A DNA stretch of 64,000 bases, from positions 62,001-126,000 of the forward strand of contig NZ_JWIG01000011.1 of assembly GCF_000814675.1 (NCBI RefSeq). Reading direction: 5' to 3'. The translations under genes and the position numbers were made by a program. Below the pieces are notes generated by a model. The model had not been told where the DNA came from. It saw nothing but the letters and a program-made list of their open reading frames with translations, and did no database searches. Positions within the stretch are counted from its first letter, which is position 1, and each line of letters opens with the position of its first letter. This document shows positions 17,152 to 24,177 of the stretch, piece by piece. Source of the stretch: Pseudoalteromonas distincta. GTDB lineage: Bacteria; Pseudomonadota; Gammaproteobacteria; Enterobacterales; Alteromonadaceae.

Positions 17152-17544
17152 CTAAAAAAAGCTATTAATGGTAAGCATTATGCTCACTATTTTTTCCCAT
17201 TCATTTATATTTTCATTTATAAAATTAGAAAATAAAATTTTTATTTGATGAGGTGTCAATCGTTTTTTTACAAAAATGATATCAAAAATATATTTAATCT
17301 GTTCTTTTCTTGTATTTTTATCATAAAGAAATTCCGCATATAAAAAGTCACCAATATTTTTTGCGAATGCATATGAAGTACCATTTTCATCCGATACTAA
17401 TTTTATAAAATCAATAATTTCGGATGGTAAGTTATTGGATCTAGCCCAATCACTAACCCAGCCCCAATCGACAGTTCCTTGAACTAAATGCTCTTCGATT
17501 GAATACTCTTCGATTGAAGCGCTCAAAAATTTATATAATGTCAA
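17152..17544 (-). CDS. Orphan hypothetical protein next to Thoeris, possibly truncated
   Basis: This 130-codon frame opens at a TTG (17544) only 22 bases from the right end of a MITE. Its content is helical and Asn/Ile/Phe-rich (IIDFIKLVSDENG, IKYIFDIIFVKKR, NFINENINEWEK), with very low GC. Near the N terminus SIEE occurs twice in tandem (SIEEYSIEE), from a short DNA duplication. No family is recognised. The TTG has only a weak GGA as ribosome binding site, and the same frame runs open upstream into the MITE. It may therefore be a fragment whose 5' end was removed, or an intact gene starting just after an attC-like GTT. It lies on the Thoeris strand, downstream of thsB. Confidence 0.45.
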   Translation of the reverse strand: MTLYKFLSASIEEYSIEEHLVQGTVDWGWVSDWARSNNLPSEIIDFIKLVSDENGTSYAFAKNIGDFLYAEFLYDKNTRKEQIKYIFDIIFVKKRLTPHQIKILFSNFINENINEWEKIVSIMLTINSFF

Positions 17545-17565
17545 TGAAGTATCCGAAAATATAAC

Positions 17566-17711
17566 GAGGCTGTAGAATAACTCCAGCAGCCAAATTCAAT
17601 TAAAAAACGAGTTTCTGAAATTAACTCTAAGCGTTTTTAAAGCATTAGGTAATGAATTTGGAACCCATAAAACTGGCTGTTTTTCTTAAAAAAGAGTAAT
17701 TCTACAGCCTC
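17566..17711. mobile_element. 146 bp MITE with 18-base terminal inverted repeats
   Basis: The left end GAGGCTGTAGAATAACTC (17566-17583) and right end GAGTAATTCTACAGCCTC (17694-17711) are inverted copies with one mismatch. AAC flanks both sides directly (GTT on the other strand), a candidate three-base target duplication. The interior has no ORF, so this is a non-autonomous element. The ends loosely recall those of IS1182-type elements, which is uncertain. Confidence 0.7.
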
Positions 17712-17805
17712 AACGCCGTTTTAAGCGGCAAATTGCAGTTGGCTAAAATAAGTGAGGCACGAACAAAAAGCCAACTGTAATTTGTCCGACTTGAAAACCC
17801 TTGGT
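17712..17805 (-). other. attC-like recombination site (candidate)
   Basis: Read on the minus strand, TTCAAGTCGGACAAATTACA... pairs over about 24 bases with ...TGCAATTTGCCGCTTAA around a loop of about 25 bases. One arm carries three unpaired single bases (C, T, A). It ends CCGCTTAAAACGGCGTT. A stem with extrahelical bases on one arm and a terminal GTT after CTTA...GGC are hallmarks of integron attC sites. The R'' box is a poor match. It begins about ten bases after the thsB stop, the position expected in a gene cassette. Confidence 0.45.
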
Positions 17806-17814
17806 ATGTGCTGA

Positions 17815-18315
17815 CTAGGGATTATCTTTTCGGATTTGTATCGATTCTTCAATCCATGAATCTATATTATTTGCTATATAGTTGTATACACCTTTACTCG
17901 TTATATATGGTGGATCATAAGATTTGGCAATTGTTGATAGACGTTTGTTAGTAGTACCATGCGTCACATAATATAGAGGGTTAGCGCCTTTAGACGATTG
18001 ATTATCAAAACTATCTGTAATGTTGTGTATATGAATAACCAATACACCTTTTCCTTTATTCCATGATTGAACAATCTCATGGTTTATCCATTTTCTATCA
18101 GCAGTTTTAGAACCAGCTAGAATTACCGTACATGTACGTCCTTCCATTTGCTTATCGATCCACTCCTTGATTTTTTTGTCACCACCGCCAGTTACCGTTT
18201 CCCAGTCATTATCTTTTGCCGCTTGGTTTCCCTCAATAGCACCAATATTTCTAATTTTAGAAACTCGCCAATTATCTGGTTGATAATGAAAGCTAAAAAA
18301 ACATTTCCTCGCCAT
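17815..18315 (-). CDS. thsB: Thoeris TIR-domain protein ThsB
   Basis: ThsB is the sensor half of the Thoeris anti-phage system. On infection its TIR domain makes a cyclic ADP-ribose isomer from NAD+. The 166-residue protein matches the ThsB/DUF1863 TIR-like family: opening KCFFSFHYQPDNWRVSKIRN, IKEWIDKQMEGRTCTVILAGSKT and the active-site helix WINHEIVQSWNKGKG, in which E80 is the likely catalytic glutamate. It starts at ATG 18315 behind GGAG, 12 bases after thsA, and shares thsA's low-GC composition. An attC-like hairpin follows its stop. Assignment is strong because the partner gene is also diagnostic. Confidence 0.9.
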   Translation of the reverse strand: MARKCFFSFHYQPDNWRVSKIRNIGAIEGNQAAKDNDWETVTGGGDKKIKEWIDKQMEGRTCTVILAGSKTADRKWINHEIVQSWNKGKGVLVIHIHNITDSFDNQSSKGANPLYYVTHGTTNKRLSTIAKSYDPPYITSKGVYNYIANNIDSWIEESIQIRKDNP

Positions 18316-18327
18316 AATTTCACTCCT

Positions 18328-19770
18328 TTATTGTATTACTTCATTTATAACAGCTATTACTACATCAACTTTCTCGGATAATGGCTTATCTGAATCTAAA
18401 AGTGTCTCTAGCAACGGCACCACATCATCACTATTTTCATAATAATCAGAGGGCTTAGCCAAGATTCGTTTTAGTATAGATTCAGCTGCATAACCAGTAC
18501 AACCAATTGGAATGCATATGTTTCCTAAATCCCTAGAGATTTCAAATTCACGTATTAAACCATTCGCTTCTACAATTTCATCGCCATCACGCTTATTGCC
18601 AAATAGAAAAATTGATATACCACTTAACGAGATCATTTTTTGTCTATATTCCTCCCAAAGCTCAGGTAACTTTTTCTTGCCTGATTCAAATTGAGGAAAT
18701 GGTTTTAGTATAAGTTGGGATTCTGAAAACTTCATTGGATTAGAACTTATTGCCTCTAAAGAGCCGTTAATCACCGAACTACCAACACCCCAACCAAAAC
18801 CATTAACGATTCTAAAGTTTTTTTCGATGATTTTTTTTGATAACAAATGAATAAAACCTAAAGCTTCATTTTTTTCATAAGGATCATATATCTCCGCACT
18901 TCCAGAGATGAATATAGTCTTCTTTTTAAACCTCTTTTCAATTTCTACAAGAATGGAAGTTATTTGTGCGTAATCATCGAGAACCAAAGACTTTATTCCG
19001 TACCTCTTCAGATCATTAATAACAAGTTGCTGCTTTCTTGAATTGTAATCTAACGTAGCTTGATCTGGATTTAGTGCGTCATTTAAACAATGTTTTTTTA
19101 TTAAACAATAGTGCTGTTTTTTATCTTTTGAAAACCTAAAATTCAAACGGCTTAAAACATAATCCAAGTTAGGGTCTGTAAAACTAAAACCAATAAACAA
19201 GAAAGTTTTAGTCGTTAATTCTCCCGATAAAGCATGTATAAAAGGCTCATGAGTTTGGTGATATTGCTCATAATCTTCTTTAGTCAAAATTGCATCTGAT
19301 GAGTGATTGGCATCACCATGCATTTTATACACAACAACGTCACGCTTAGGTCTGTTTGTAAGAAGTTGTTTGTTTGTATGTTTAACATCAGCAACTTTAT
19401 TCTCTTTAGTAAATGCTTGCTCAATTAAATTATCATAATTTGTTGTCCATACCGATGATATTGGCAATCGAGCAATAATATTGTGATTTAACGTTTCCTC
19501 AGAATTTTCAGTAAACTCTTCAATGATCTTCCTATTAATTTTTGACCTTGTTCTATTCTCATTGACATGAAATTGAGCTAGAGATACCAAATCATTTTCG
19601 CGATCAATAACAAGCCCTAGATCATGTGCAATTTCTTGCATTAATTCCGACCAGTTCACAAAACCTGCTGGAATCGATAACCCAGCACCAGCAAAAATAG
19701 AAGCAGTACCCTCATTGAGATCTTTCACATAATCCCTAATAAAAATTTCAATCTCATGTTCAAATTTCAA
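18328..19770 (-). CDS. thsA: Thoeris effector ThsA (SIR2 NADase plus SLOG sensor)
   Basis: ThsA destroys cellular NAD+ when its SLOG domain binds the signal made by ThsB, aborting phage growth. SIR2 motifs are present: SIFAGAGLSIPAGF, WTTNYDNLIEQAF and the catalytic VYKMHGDANHSSDA, with FIGFSFTDPNLDYVLSR typical of this family. The C-terminal SLOG (STALD) half has FISGSAEIYDP, GFGWGVGSSVING and FLFGNKRDGDE. A TTG at 19770, seven bases after AAGGA, gives 480 residues and an N terminus (KFEHEIEIFIRDY) aligning with B. cereus ThsA as remembered. The GTG at 19839 would add 23 unrelated residues and lacks a binding site. Confidence 0.92.
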   Translation of the reverse strand: MKFEHEIEIFIRDYVKDLNEGTASIFAGAGLSIPAGFVNWSELMQEIAHDLGLVIDRENDLVSLAQFHVNENRTRSKINRKIIEEFTENSEETLNHNIIARLPISSVWTTNYDNLIEQAFTKENKVADVKHTNKQLLTNRPKRDVVVYKMHGDANHSSDAILTKEDYEQYHQTHEPFIHALSGELTTKTFLFIGFSFTDPNLDYVLSRLNFRFSKDKKQHYCLIKKHCLNDALNPDQATLDYNSRKQQLVINDLKRYGIKSLVLDDYAQITSILVEIEKRFKKKTIFISGSAEIYDPYEKNEALGFIHLLSKKIIEKNFRIVNGFGWGVGSSVINGSLEAISSNPMKFSESQLILKPFPQFESGKKKLPELWEEYRQKMISLSGISIFLFGNKRDGDEIVEANGLIREFEISRDLGNICIPIGCTGYAAESILKRILAKPSDYYENSDDVVPLLETLLDSDKPLSEKVDVVIAVINEVIQ

Positions 19771-19937
19771 TACAACATCCTTATTTTTATTAATTGGTGA
19801 AATATGATTAAAAGCACATAACAGCTTATTGAATCCCACTTTGGAGGTTATAACCCACCAAAACGGCGTATATTACGCAAACAACTCTACTAGTAACAAC
19901 AAACTACAAGAATAATTTAATAACCTTTGTTATTTAA

Positions 19938-19961
19938 CCAAACCTTTAACTAAAAGGTTTA
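19938..19961 (-). terminator. Hairpin after the cold-shock/excalibur gene
   Basis: AAACCTTT (19940-19947) pairs with AAAGGTTT (19953-19960), just past the stop at 19979. The T tract is weak. It separates the core gene from the Thoeris island. Confidence 0.5.
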
Positions 19962-19978
19962 TAAAATTACCACTCATT

Positions 19979-20581
19979 TTAAAACCGTGTATCTCTCTCA
20001 CAAGGGTCACCATCACCGTCACCATCCATTTTTGTGTTTGGGCAGTTATTAATAAAAAATACGGCTTCGGCTCGCGAATTCATCTCAGTACAATATTGCC
20101 TGCCATCACACGTAAAATTTTGCGTGCTTTTTGGAATAACGATTTTAGGGTATTGCTCATCAAATGTGGCTAAATCGGCGTTGGTGATAACAGGTGTTTG
20201 GCTATTAAATTGCTCGTTACTTTGATAATGGTTGTATTTATTTACTGCGATGAAGCCAAGTACGGCGATAATGCTAATTGAAGCAACTTTGCCTAAAAAG
20301 CTACTGGCAAAATTAGATTTGGCAATGCGGTGCGGCTGTTGTTTGTGTTTTTGGTAAGGGGCTTTAAGCTCTGCAACGCCTTCTATACGGCAGTTAACTG
20401 CTTTAGTTTTACCGTCGGGCTGCGTAGCAACTTCAAAGTAAATAGTGTCGCCAACTTTTGGCTTACGGCTCATGTGTTTGAGCGCTGAAATGTGTATAAA
20501 CGTGTCGTGTTCTAGAGTATCTGATTTAATAAAACCAAAACCTTTATCGGTTTTCCACGACTTTAACAATCCTTTGTGCAT
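19979..20581 (-). CDS. Cold-shock domain protein with membrane segment and excalibur domain
   Basis: The 200-residue protein joins three parts. An N-terminal cold-shock domain (LLKSWKTDKGFGFIKSD and DTFIHISALK carry the RNP motifs) is followed by a basic linker and one membrane segment at about 92-110 (VASISIIAVLGFIAVNKY). The C-terminal excalibur domain, about 155-198, has CDGRQYCTEM and the DGDGDGDPCE calcium-binding pattern. Nucleic-acid binding would be cytosolic and the excalibur part periplasmic. Cold-shock plus excalibur proteins occur in related gammaproteobacteria, with unknown function. It starts at ATG 20581 and is monocistronic. Confidence 0.85.
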   Translation of the reverse strand: MHKGLLKSWKTDKGFGFIKSDTLEHDTFIHISALKHMSRKPKVGDTIYFEVATQPDGKTKAVNCRIEGVAELKAPYQKHKQQPHRIAKSNFASSFLGKVASISIIAVLGFIAVNKYNHYQSNEQFNSQTPVITNADLATFDEQYPKIVIPKSTQNFTCDGRQYCTEMNSRAEAVFFINNCPNTKMDGDGDGDPCERDTRF

Positions 20582-20998
20582 GTATCCGCCTATTTTGCTT
20601 AAGCTGCGTTTTACGAAAATCCCATTTAGTTAACACTTGTTATTATACGTTCCTAAATTAAAACCATGCAACTAAATATTCATATTGCGTTAATTTTGCG
20701 CTTTACCTACTAAACAAAATTATTAAACTAAGTTATTAAATTTATCTAAAAATAAACGTGCTAAAAACAACTAAACCTCAACCTGTTTTATTTATAATTT
20801 GCGGCCAAATGTCCTTTAATTCATATCAGCTACCGCGCACTCATCGATTAGCTTAACAGCTTGTTTACACTAGGTTTTGTCATTAGCTATTTCTATCTGA
20901 ATTAACCGTTTTTAGTACGATTTTTCATTCGTTATTTACTTAATTTATCTATACAATCCACACCTTATTTTTACGCACGTATTTTAAGTGATTGTCTA
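20582..20998. other. AT-rich divergent intergenic region
   Basis: These 417 bases between divergent genes hold no frame or hairpin of note. No glycine-riboswitch-like sequence was recognised before the YicG-like gene. Promoters for both sides must lie here. Confidence 0.5.
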
Positions 20999-21619
20999 AT
21001 GCTATTAACGATTGTTTATATTATTGGTATTACCGCAGAAGCCATGACCGGCGCACTTAGCGCAGGACGAATGAAAATGGATTGGTTTGGCGTAGTGCTA
21101 GTAGCCAGCGCCACGGCAATTGGCGGTGGTAGCGTGAGAGATATATTACTAGGCAATTACCCGCTAACGTGGGTACAACACCCAGAGTATTTATTAATTA
21201 CCTGTATTGCCGGTATTGTCACTACGTGGCTGGCAAAATGGGTGGTTAAATTTAAAGGCATATTTATGCGCCTAGACGCCCTTGGTTTAGCAGCCTTTAG
21301 TATTATTGGCTGCCAAGTGGGGCTAAATATGGGATTGCATTACGGTATTTGTGTAGTGGCTGCGGTTGTAACAGGTGTTTTTGGTGGGTTACTGCGTGAT
21401 TTAATATGCCGCCAAGCGCCGCTTGTATTACATAACGAGCTATACGCGAGTGTATCGTTACTTGTTGCCTGTTTATACTTAGCGCTACACCATTACAATA
21501 TTGACGACAACATAAGCATTATTGTAAGCCTTGTTGCAGGCTACTTAATACGTATGGCATCAATACGCTTTAAATGGCGCTTACCTACCTTTAGTTTATT
21601 AGAGCAGCACGCTAAATAA
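20999..21619 (+). CDS. TRIC-type channel/transporter, YadS/YicG family
   Basis: The 206-residue protein has the UPF0126/TRIC duplicated three-helix layout. Repeat 1 contains ITAEAMTGALSAGRMKMDWFG and ATAIGGGSVRDILLG; repeat 2 contains LDALGLAAFSIIGCQVG and VTGVFGGLLRDLI. The paired GGGSVRD and GGLLRD motifs are the family's pore-lining sequences. Bacterial members are inner-membrane trimers; YicG-type proteins are reported to transport glycine, others conduct cations. Which applies here cannot be decided from sequence. Monocistronic, with a strong convergent hairpin after it. Confidence 0.88.
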   Translation: MLLTIVYIIGITAEAMTGALSAGRMKMDWFGVVLVASATAIGGGSVRDILLGNYPLTWVQHPEYLLITCIAGIVTTWLAKWVVKFKGIFMRLDALGLAAFSIIGCQVGLNMGLHYGICVVAAVVTGVFGGLLRDLICRQAPLVLHNELYASVSLLVACLYLALHHYNIDDNISIIVSLVAGYLIRMASIRFKWRLPTFSLLEQHAK

Positions 21620-21638
21620 AAATAAACTTTAATACAAA

Positions 21639-21665
21639 CTAAGGCAGGTAATATACCTGCCTTAG
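21639..21665. terminator. Convergent-gene hairpin
   Basis: CTAAGGCAGGT (21639-21649) and ACCTGCCTTAG (21655-21665) form a perfect eleven-base stem with a five-base loop between two convergent genes, serving both. Confidence 0.75.
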
Positions 21666-21690
21666 TTAATATAACTATTAGCGTATTAAT

Positions 21691-22200
21691 TTAATGCCCG
21701 CTTACATCACTTAACGCGGTTTTTAACCCGCTGTTATTTTGCTTAAGTACGCTAAAACTACCATCGGTTTCTAGCACTACTGCGGCTACATCTTCTATAG
21801 CTAATATTCCCGCACCACGAATAGCGGCGCGAATTTCTGACTTTGTTACGCGCTGCGATTTAAGTGCAGCCGTGCAGTATTCACCATCACTCATTAAAAG
21901 CGTGGGTTCTGCTTTTATAAGCGCTGCAAATTTTGACGAGCGCACACTAAGCCACGTAATAATATATTGCAGCCCTATTAATACTACAAAGGCAAGTATG
22001 CCCTCAAACAGCGGTACACTTTTTGAAATAATCACCGAGGCCAAAATAGAGCCCAGCGCAATGGTGACTATAAAGTCGAACACGTTCCATTTTGAAAGCG
22101 TACGTTTACCCGATACACGAAGCCAAAACACCAGCGCGATATAACCCAGTACACCTATTGTAAGTACACGTAATAATCCCTGAATATCATCGTAAAACAT
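21691..22200 (-). CDS. DUF421 membrane protein, YetF/YcaP-like
   Basis: The 169-residue protein has three N-terminal membrane segments (about residues 10-28, 40-60 and 66-85). The conserved block RVSGKRTLSKWNVFDFIVTIALGSILA is the DUF421 signature. A soluble C-terminal domain carries the TLLMSDGEY and VAAVVLETDGSFSVLK segments. Family members sit in the inner membrane with the C-terminal domain in the cytosol; B. subtilis members affect spores, but function here is unknown. Monocistronic. Confidence 0.88.
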   Translation of the reverse strand: MFYDDIQGLLRVLTIGVLGYIALVFWLRVSGKRTLSKWNVFDFIVTIALGSILASVIISKSVPLFEGILAFVVLIGLQYIITWLSVRSSKFAALIKAEPTLLMSDGEYCTAALKSQRVTKSEIRAAIRGAGILAIEDVAAVVLETDGSFSVLKQNNSGLKTALSDVSGH

Positions 22201-22291
22201 AGAGGTTCCTTGCTATTAAAGGTGGCAATTAGCTTTTGCTTATAACCCTACATGGCACTAAGTTAAATAACGATGAATAAAGTGCCTGCAT

Positions 22292-22732
22292 TTACTTTGT
22301 TAGTTGTTTTACAAACTTAATTTTACTTAGCTCTGTGCTTTGTTTATCAACGTAGCCACAAACGTGATAACCATTAGTGATTAGCATAGTTAGCATTTGA
22401 GGAAACCGGTTCATCGATTTAACGTGTATATTGGTAAAACCTTGTTCATAAGCCCACTTTTCTTGTTGGACAAGTAATTTTTTAGCAATACCTAATCTAC
22501 GATAGTTAAAATGCACTCCACCAAGCCAACTATAAAACTGTGTATTAGATAGCTCATAGCCAATTTTAAAACCAACTAATGTATCTTCTTTATGTGCTAC
22601 TAATATCAATGCTTTTTTGTTTTCTAAACGGTTACGTAAAGTGTCACTACCAATGGCTGTTAGTAGTTCAGGGATATATTCACTCACTGCGGTTACATCA
22701 TCAATTGTGCCTGTGGTTATAGTTATAGCCAT
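22292..22732 (-). CDS. GNAT family N-acetyltransferase
   Basis: The 146-residue single-domain protein has the acetyl-CoA loop region SWLGGVHFNYRRLGIAKKLLVQQEKWA, matching the GNAT pattern R/Q-x-x-G-x-G/A, preceded by the strand ALILVAHKEDTLVGFKIGYEL. The substrate is unknown. Starts at ATG 22732; monocistronic, with only short spacers to its neighbours. Confidence 0.85.
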   Translation of the reverse strand: MAITITTGTIDDVTAVSEYIPELLTAIGSDTLRNRLENKKALILVAHKEDTLVGFKIGYELSNTQFYSWLGGVHFNYRRLGIAKKLLVQQEKWAYEQGFTNIHVKSMNRFPQMLTMLITNGYHVCGYVDKQSTELSKIKFVKQLTK

Positions 22733-22853
22733 AAAAGTCCTTGTTTTTTATTATATGAATTGACCTAGACAGTTTAAATTTAAATTACGGTTGATTATGA
22801 TGGTTTAAGCATTATATCTTTATTTTCGCTTTATCATTTTTGAAAGGATCACC

Positions 22854-23381
22854 ATGTCTAACTATAACGAATCTCCAGAACAAGTTGAACAGGCCACTCA
22901 AGGCTTTGTTATGCAACAAACTATGTTACGTATTAAAGATCCAAAGCCGTCGCTCGAATTTTATCAAAATGTATTAGGTATGAAGCTGTTAGGTAAGTAT
23001 GATTTTCCTGGTATGAAGTTTACGCTTTACTTTTTAGGCTACGAGCAAGAATTGCCACAAGGTGATGATAAAACTAAAGCAGAATGGGTGTTTCGTCGCC
23101 CTGCGCTAATTGAGCTTACCCATAACTGGGGCACCGAAACCGACGACAGCTTTGAGGGATACCACAATGGTAACCAAGAACCTAAAGGATTTGGGCATAT
23201 TGGTATTAGCGTACCGGATGTTTACGAAGCCTGTGAGCGCTTTGCAAAATACGATGTTGAGTTTGTAAAAAAACCAGATGATGGCTCAATGAAAGGCTTA
23301 GCATTTATTAAAGACCCTGACGGCTACTGGATTGAAATACTATCTGCTGAGGGCATTACTGAGATTATTCTTTCTCAGTAA
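22854..23381 (+). CDS. gloA: Lactoylglutathione lyase (glyoxalase I)
   Basis: GloA converts the methylglyoxal-glutathione hemithioacetal to S-lactoylglutathione. The 175-residue protein shows both halves of the vicinal-oxygen-chelate fold: [55 protein letters not shown] and [13 protein letters not shown]. The metal ligands are expected at the Q of QQTML, the E of IELTHN, the H of GFGHIG and the E of IEILS. Length fits the longer, eukaryote-like and proteobacterial type. It starts at ATG 22854 behind AAAGG. Cytosolic detoxification; single gene. Confidence 0.93.
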   Translation: MSNYNESPEQVEQATQGFVMQQTMLRIKDPKPSLEFYQNVLGMKLLGKYDFPGMKFTLYFLGYEQELPQGDDKTKAEWVFRRPALIELTHNWGTETDDSFEGYHNGNQEPKGFGHIGISVPDVYEACERFAKYDVEFVKKPDDGSMKGLAFIKDPDGYWIEILSAEGITEIILSQ

Positions 23382-23434
23382 TAATAAGCTGCTGTAAAAA
23401 GATCTTAGTTGTAATCTCCACCAGCAACTAATTA

Positions 23435-23512
23435 CCAATTTAGAACCACTGGTTTTGTTACCTTGCTTTTAAGTGAGGTAACCCATTTAAAACGTTTAGG
23501 TAATTAGTTACC
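23435..23512. promoter_or_regulatory. Cluster of GTTACC/GGTAAC motifs before the two-component genes
   Basis: Within about 80 bases lie ATTACC, GTTACCT (23457-23463), AGGTAAC (23476-23482) and GGTAATTAGTTACC (23499-23512). The inner pair forms a seven-base inverted repeat. This could be a binding region for the LuxR-type regulator encoded 35 bases downstream. Confidence 0.35.
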
Positions 23513-23547
23513 CCCCCGCTGTATTTTAAGCATAAAAGGAGATTTAA

Positions 23548-24177
23548 ATGCTCATTGGCATCATAGAAGATCATCAATTAGTAAGAGACAGCTTTAAAAA
23601 GCTTTTAGAGTTACAACCAGATTGGAAAGTAATTATTGAAGCCTGCAGCGTAACAGAAGCCAAGCTGGCTGTAGAGCTTGAACAACCTGATATATTTATT
23701 GTTGATATATCGCTTAACGGCACTGAAACCGGCCTTTCTTTTTTATCGTACCTTGAAGAGTCTTTCCCGCATATTAAAAGTATTGTTGCCTCCATGCACG
23801 ACCACGAACCTTATGTAAGCAATGCTTTGCGATTAGGCGCTTTAGGTTATGTGTCTAAGCGTTCTGCCTCTGATGAGCTAATAGATGCAGTTAAAGCGGT
23901 CGCTTTAGGTAAAAGATACATTAGTGAAGACGTAAATTTTTCGATGGGTAGCGAAAATTTAGCATTAACTGTGCTTACTAACAGAGAGCTTGAAGCACTT
24001 CCGTTATTTTCTAAGGGGTTGAACGCTAAACAAGTTGCGCAAATACTCGAAATAATGCCTAAAACAGCACATGTACACAAAGCAAACATATACAGCAAGC
24101 TTAATGTTACTACCTCGTTTGAACTGCTAAAAATTGCAATTGATGCGGGAGTAATACAGTTAGATGAACTTACCTAA
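23548..24177 (+). CDS. NarL/UhpA-type response regulator
   Basis: The 209-residue protein has a receiver domain (IEDHQLVRDSFKKL opening, phosphoacceptor D53 in FIVDISL, later ASMHDHEPYVSNAL and GYVSKRSASDEL) and a C-terminal LuxR-type helix-turn-helix (LTNRELEALPLFSKGLNAKQVAQIL, KTAHVHKANIYSKL). It starts at ATG 23548 behind AAGGAG. Its last 14 bases overlap the kinase gene, so the two are translated together. The layout, regulator before MASE1 kinase, resembles UhpA/UhpB. Target genes are unknown; no transporter of the UhpT kind is adjacent. Confidence 0.92.
   Translation: MLIGIIEDHQLVRDSFKKLLELQPDWKVIIEACSVTEAKLAVELEQPDIFIVDISLNGTETGLSFLSYLEESFPHIKSIVASMHDHEPYVSNALRLGALGYVSKRSASDELIDAVKAVALGKRYISEDVNFSMGSENLALTVLTNRELEALPLFSKGLNAKQVAQILEIMPKTAHVHKANIYSKLNVTTSFELLKIAIDAGVIQLDELT

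Noticed and set aside
20582-20998. Glycine riboswitch before the YicG-like gene
   Set aside because: No conserved glycine aptamer motifs seen in the AT-rich stretch.
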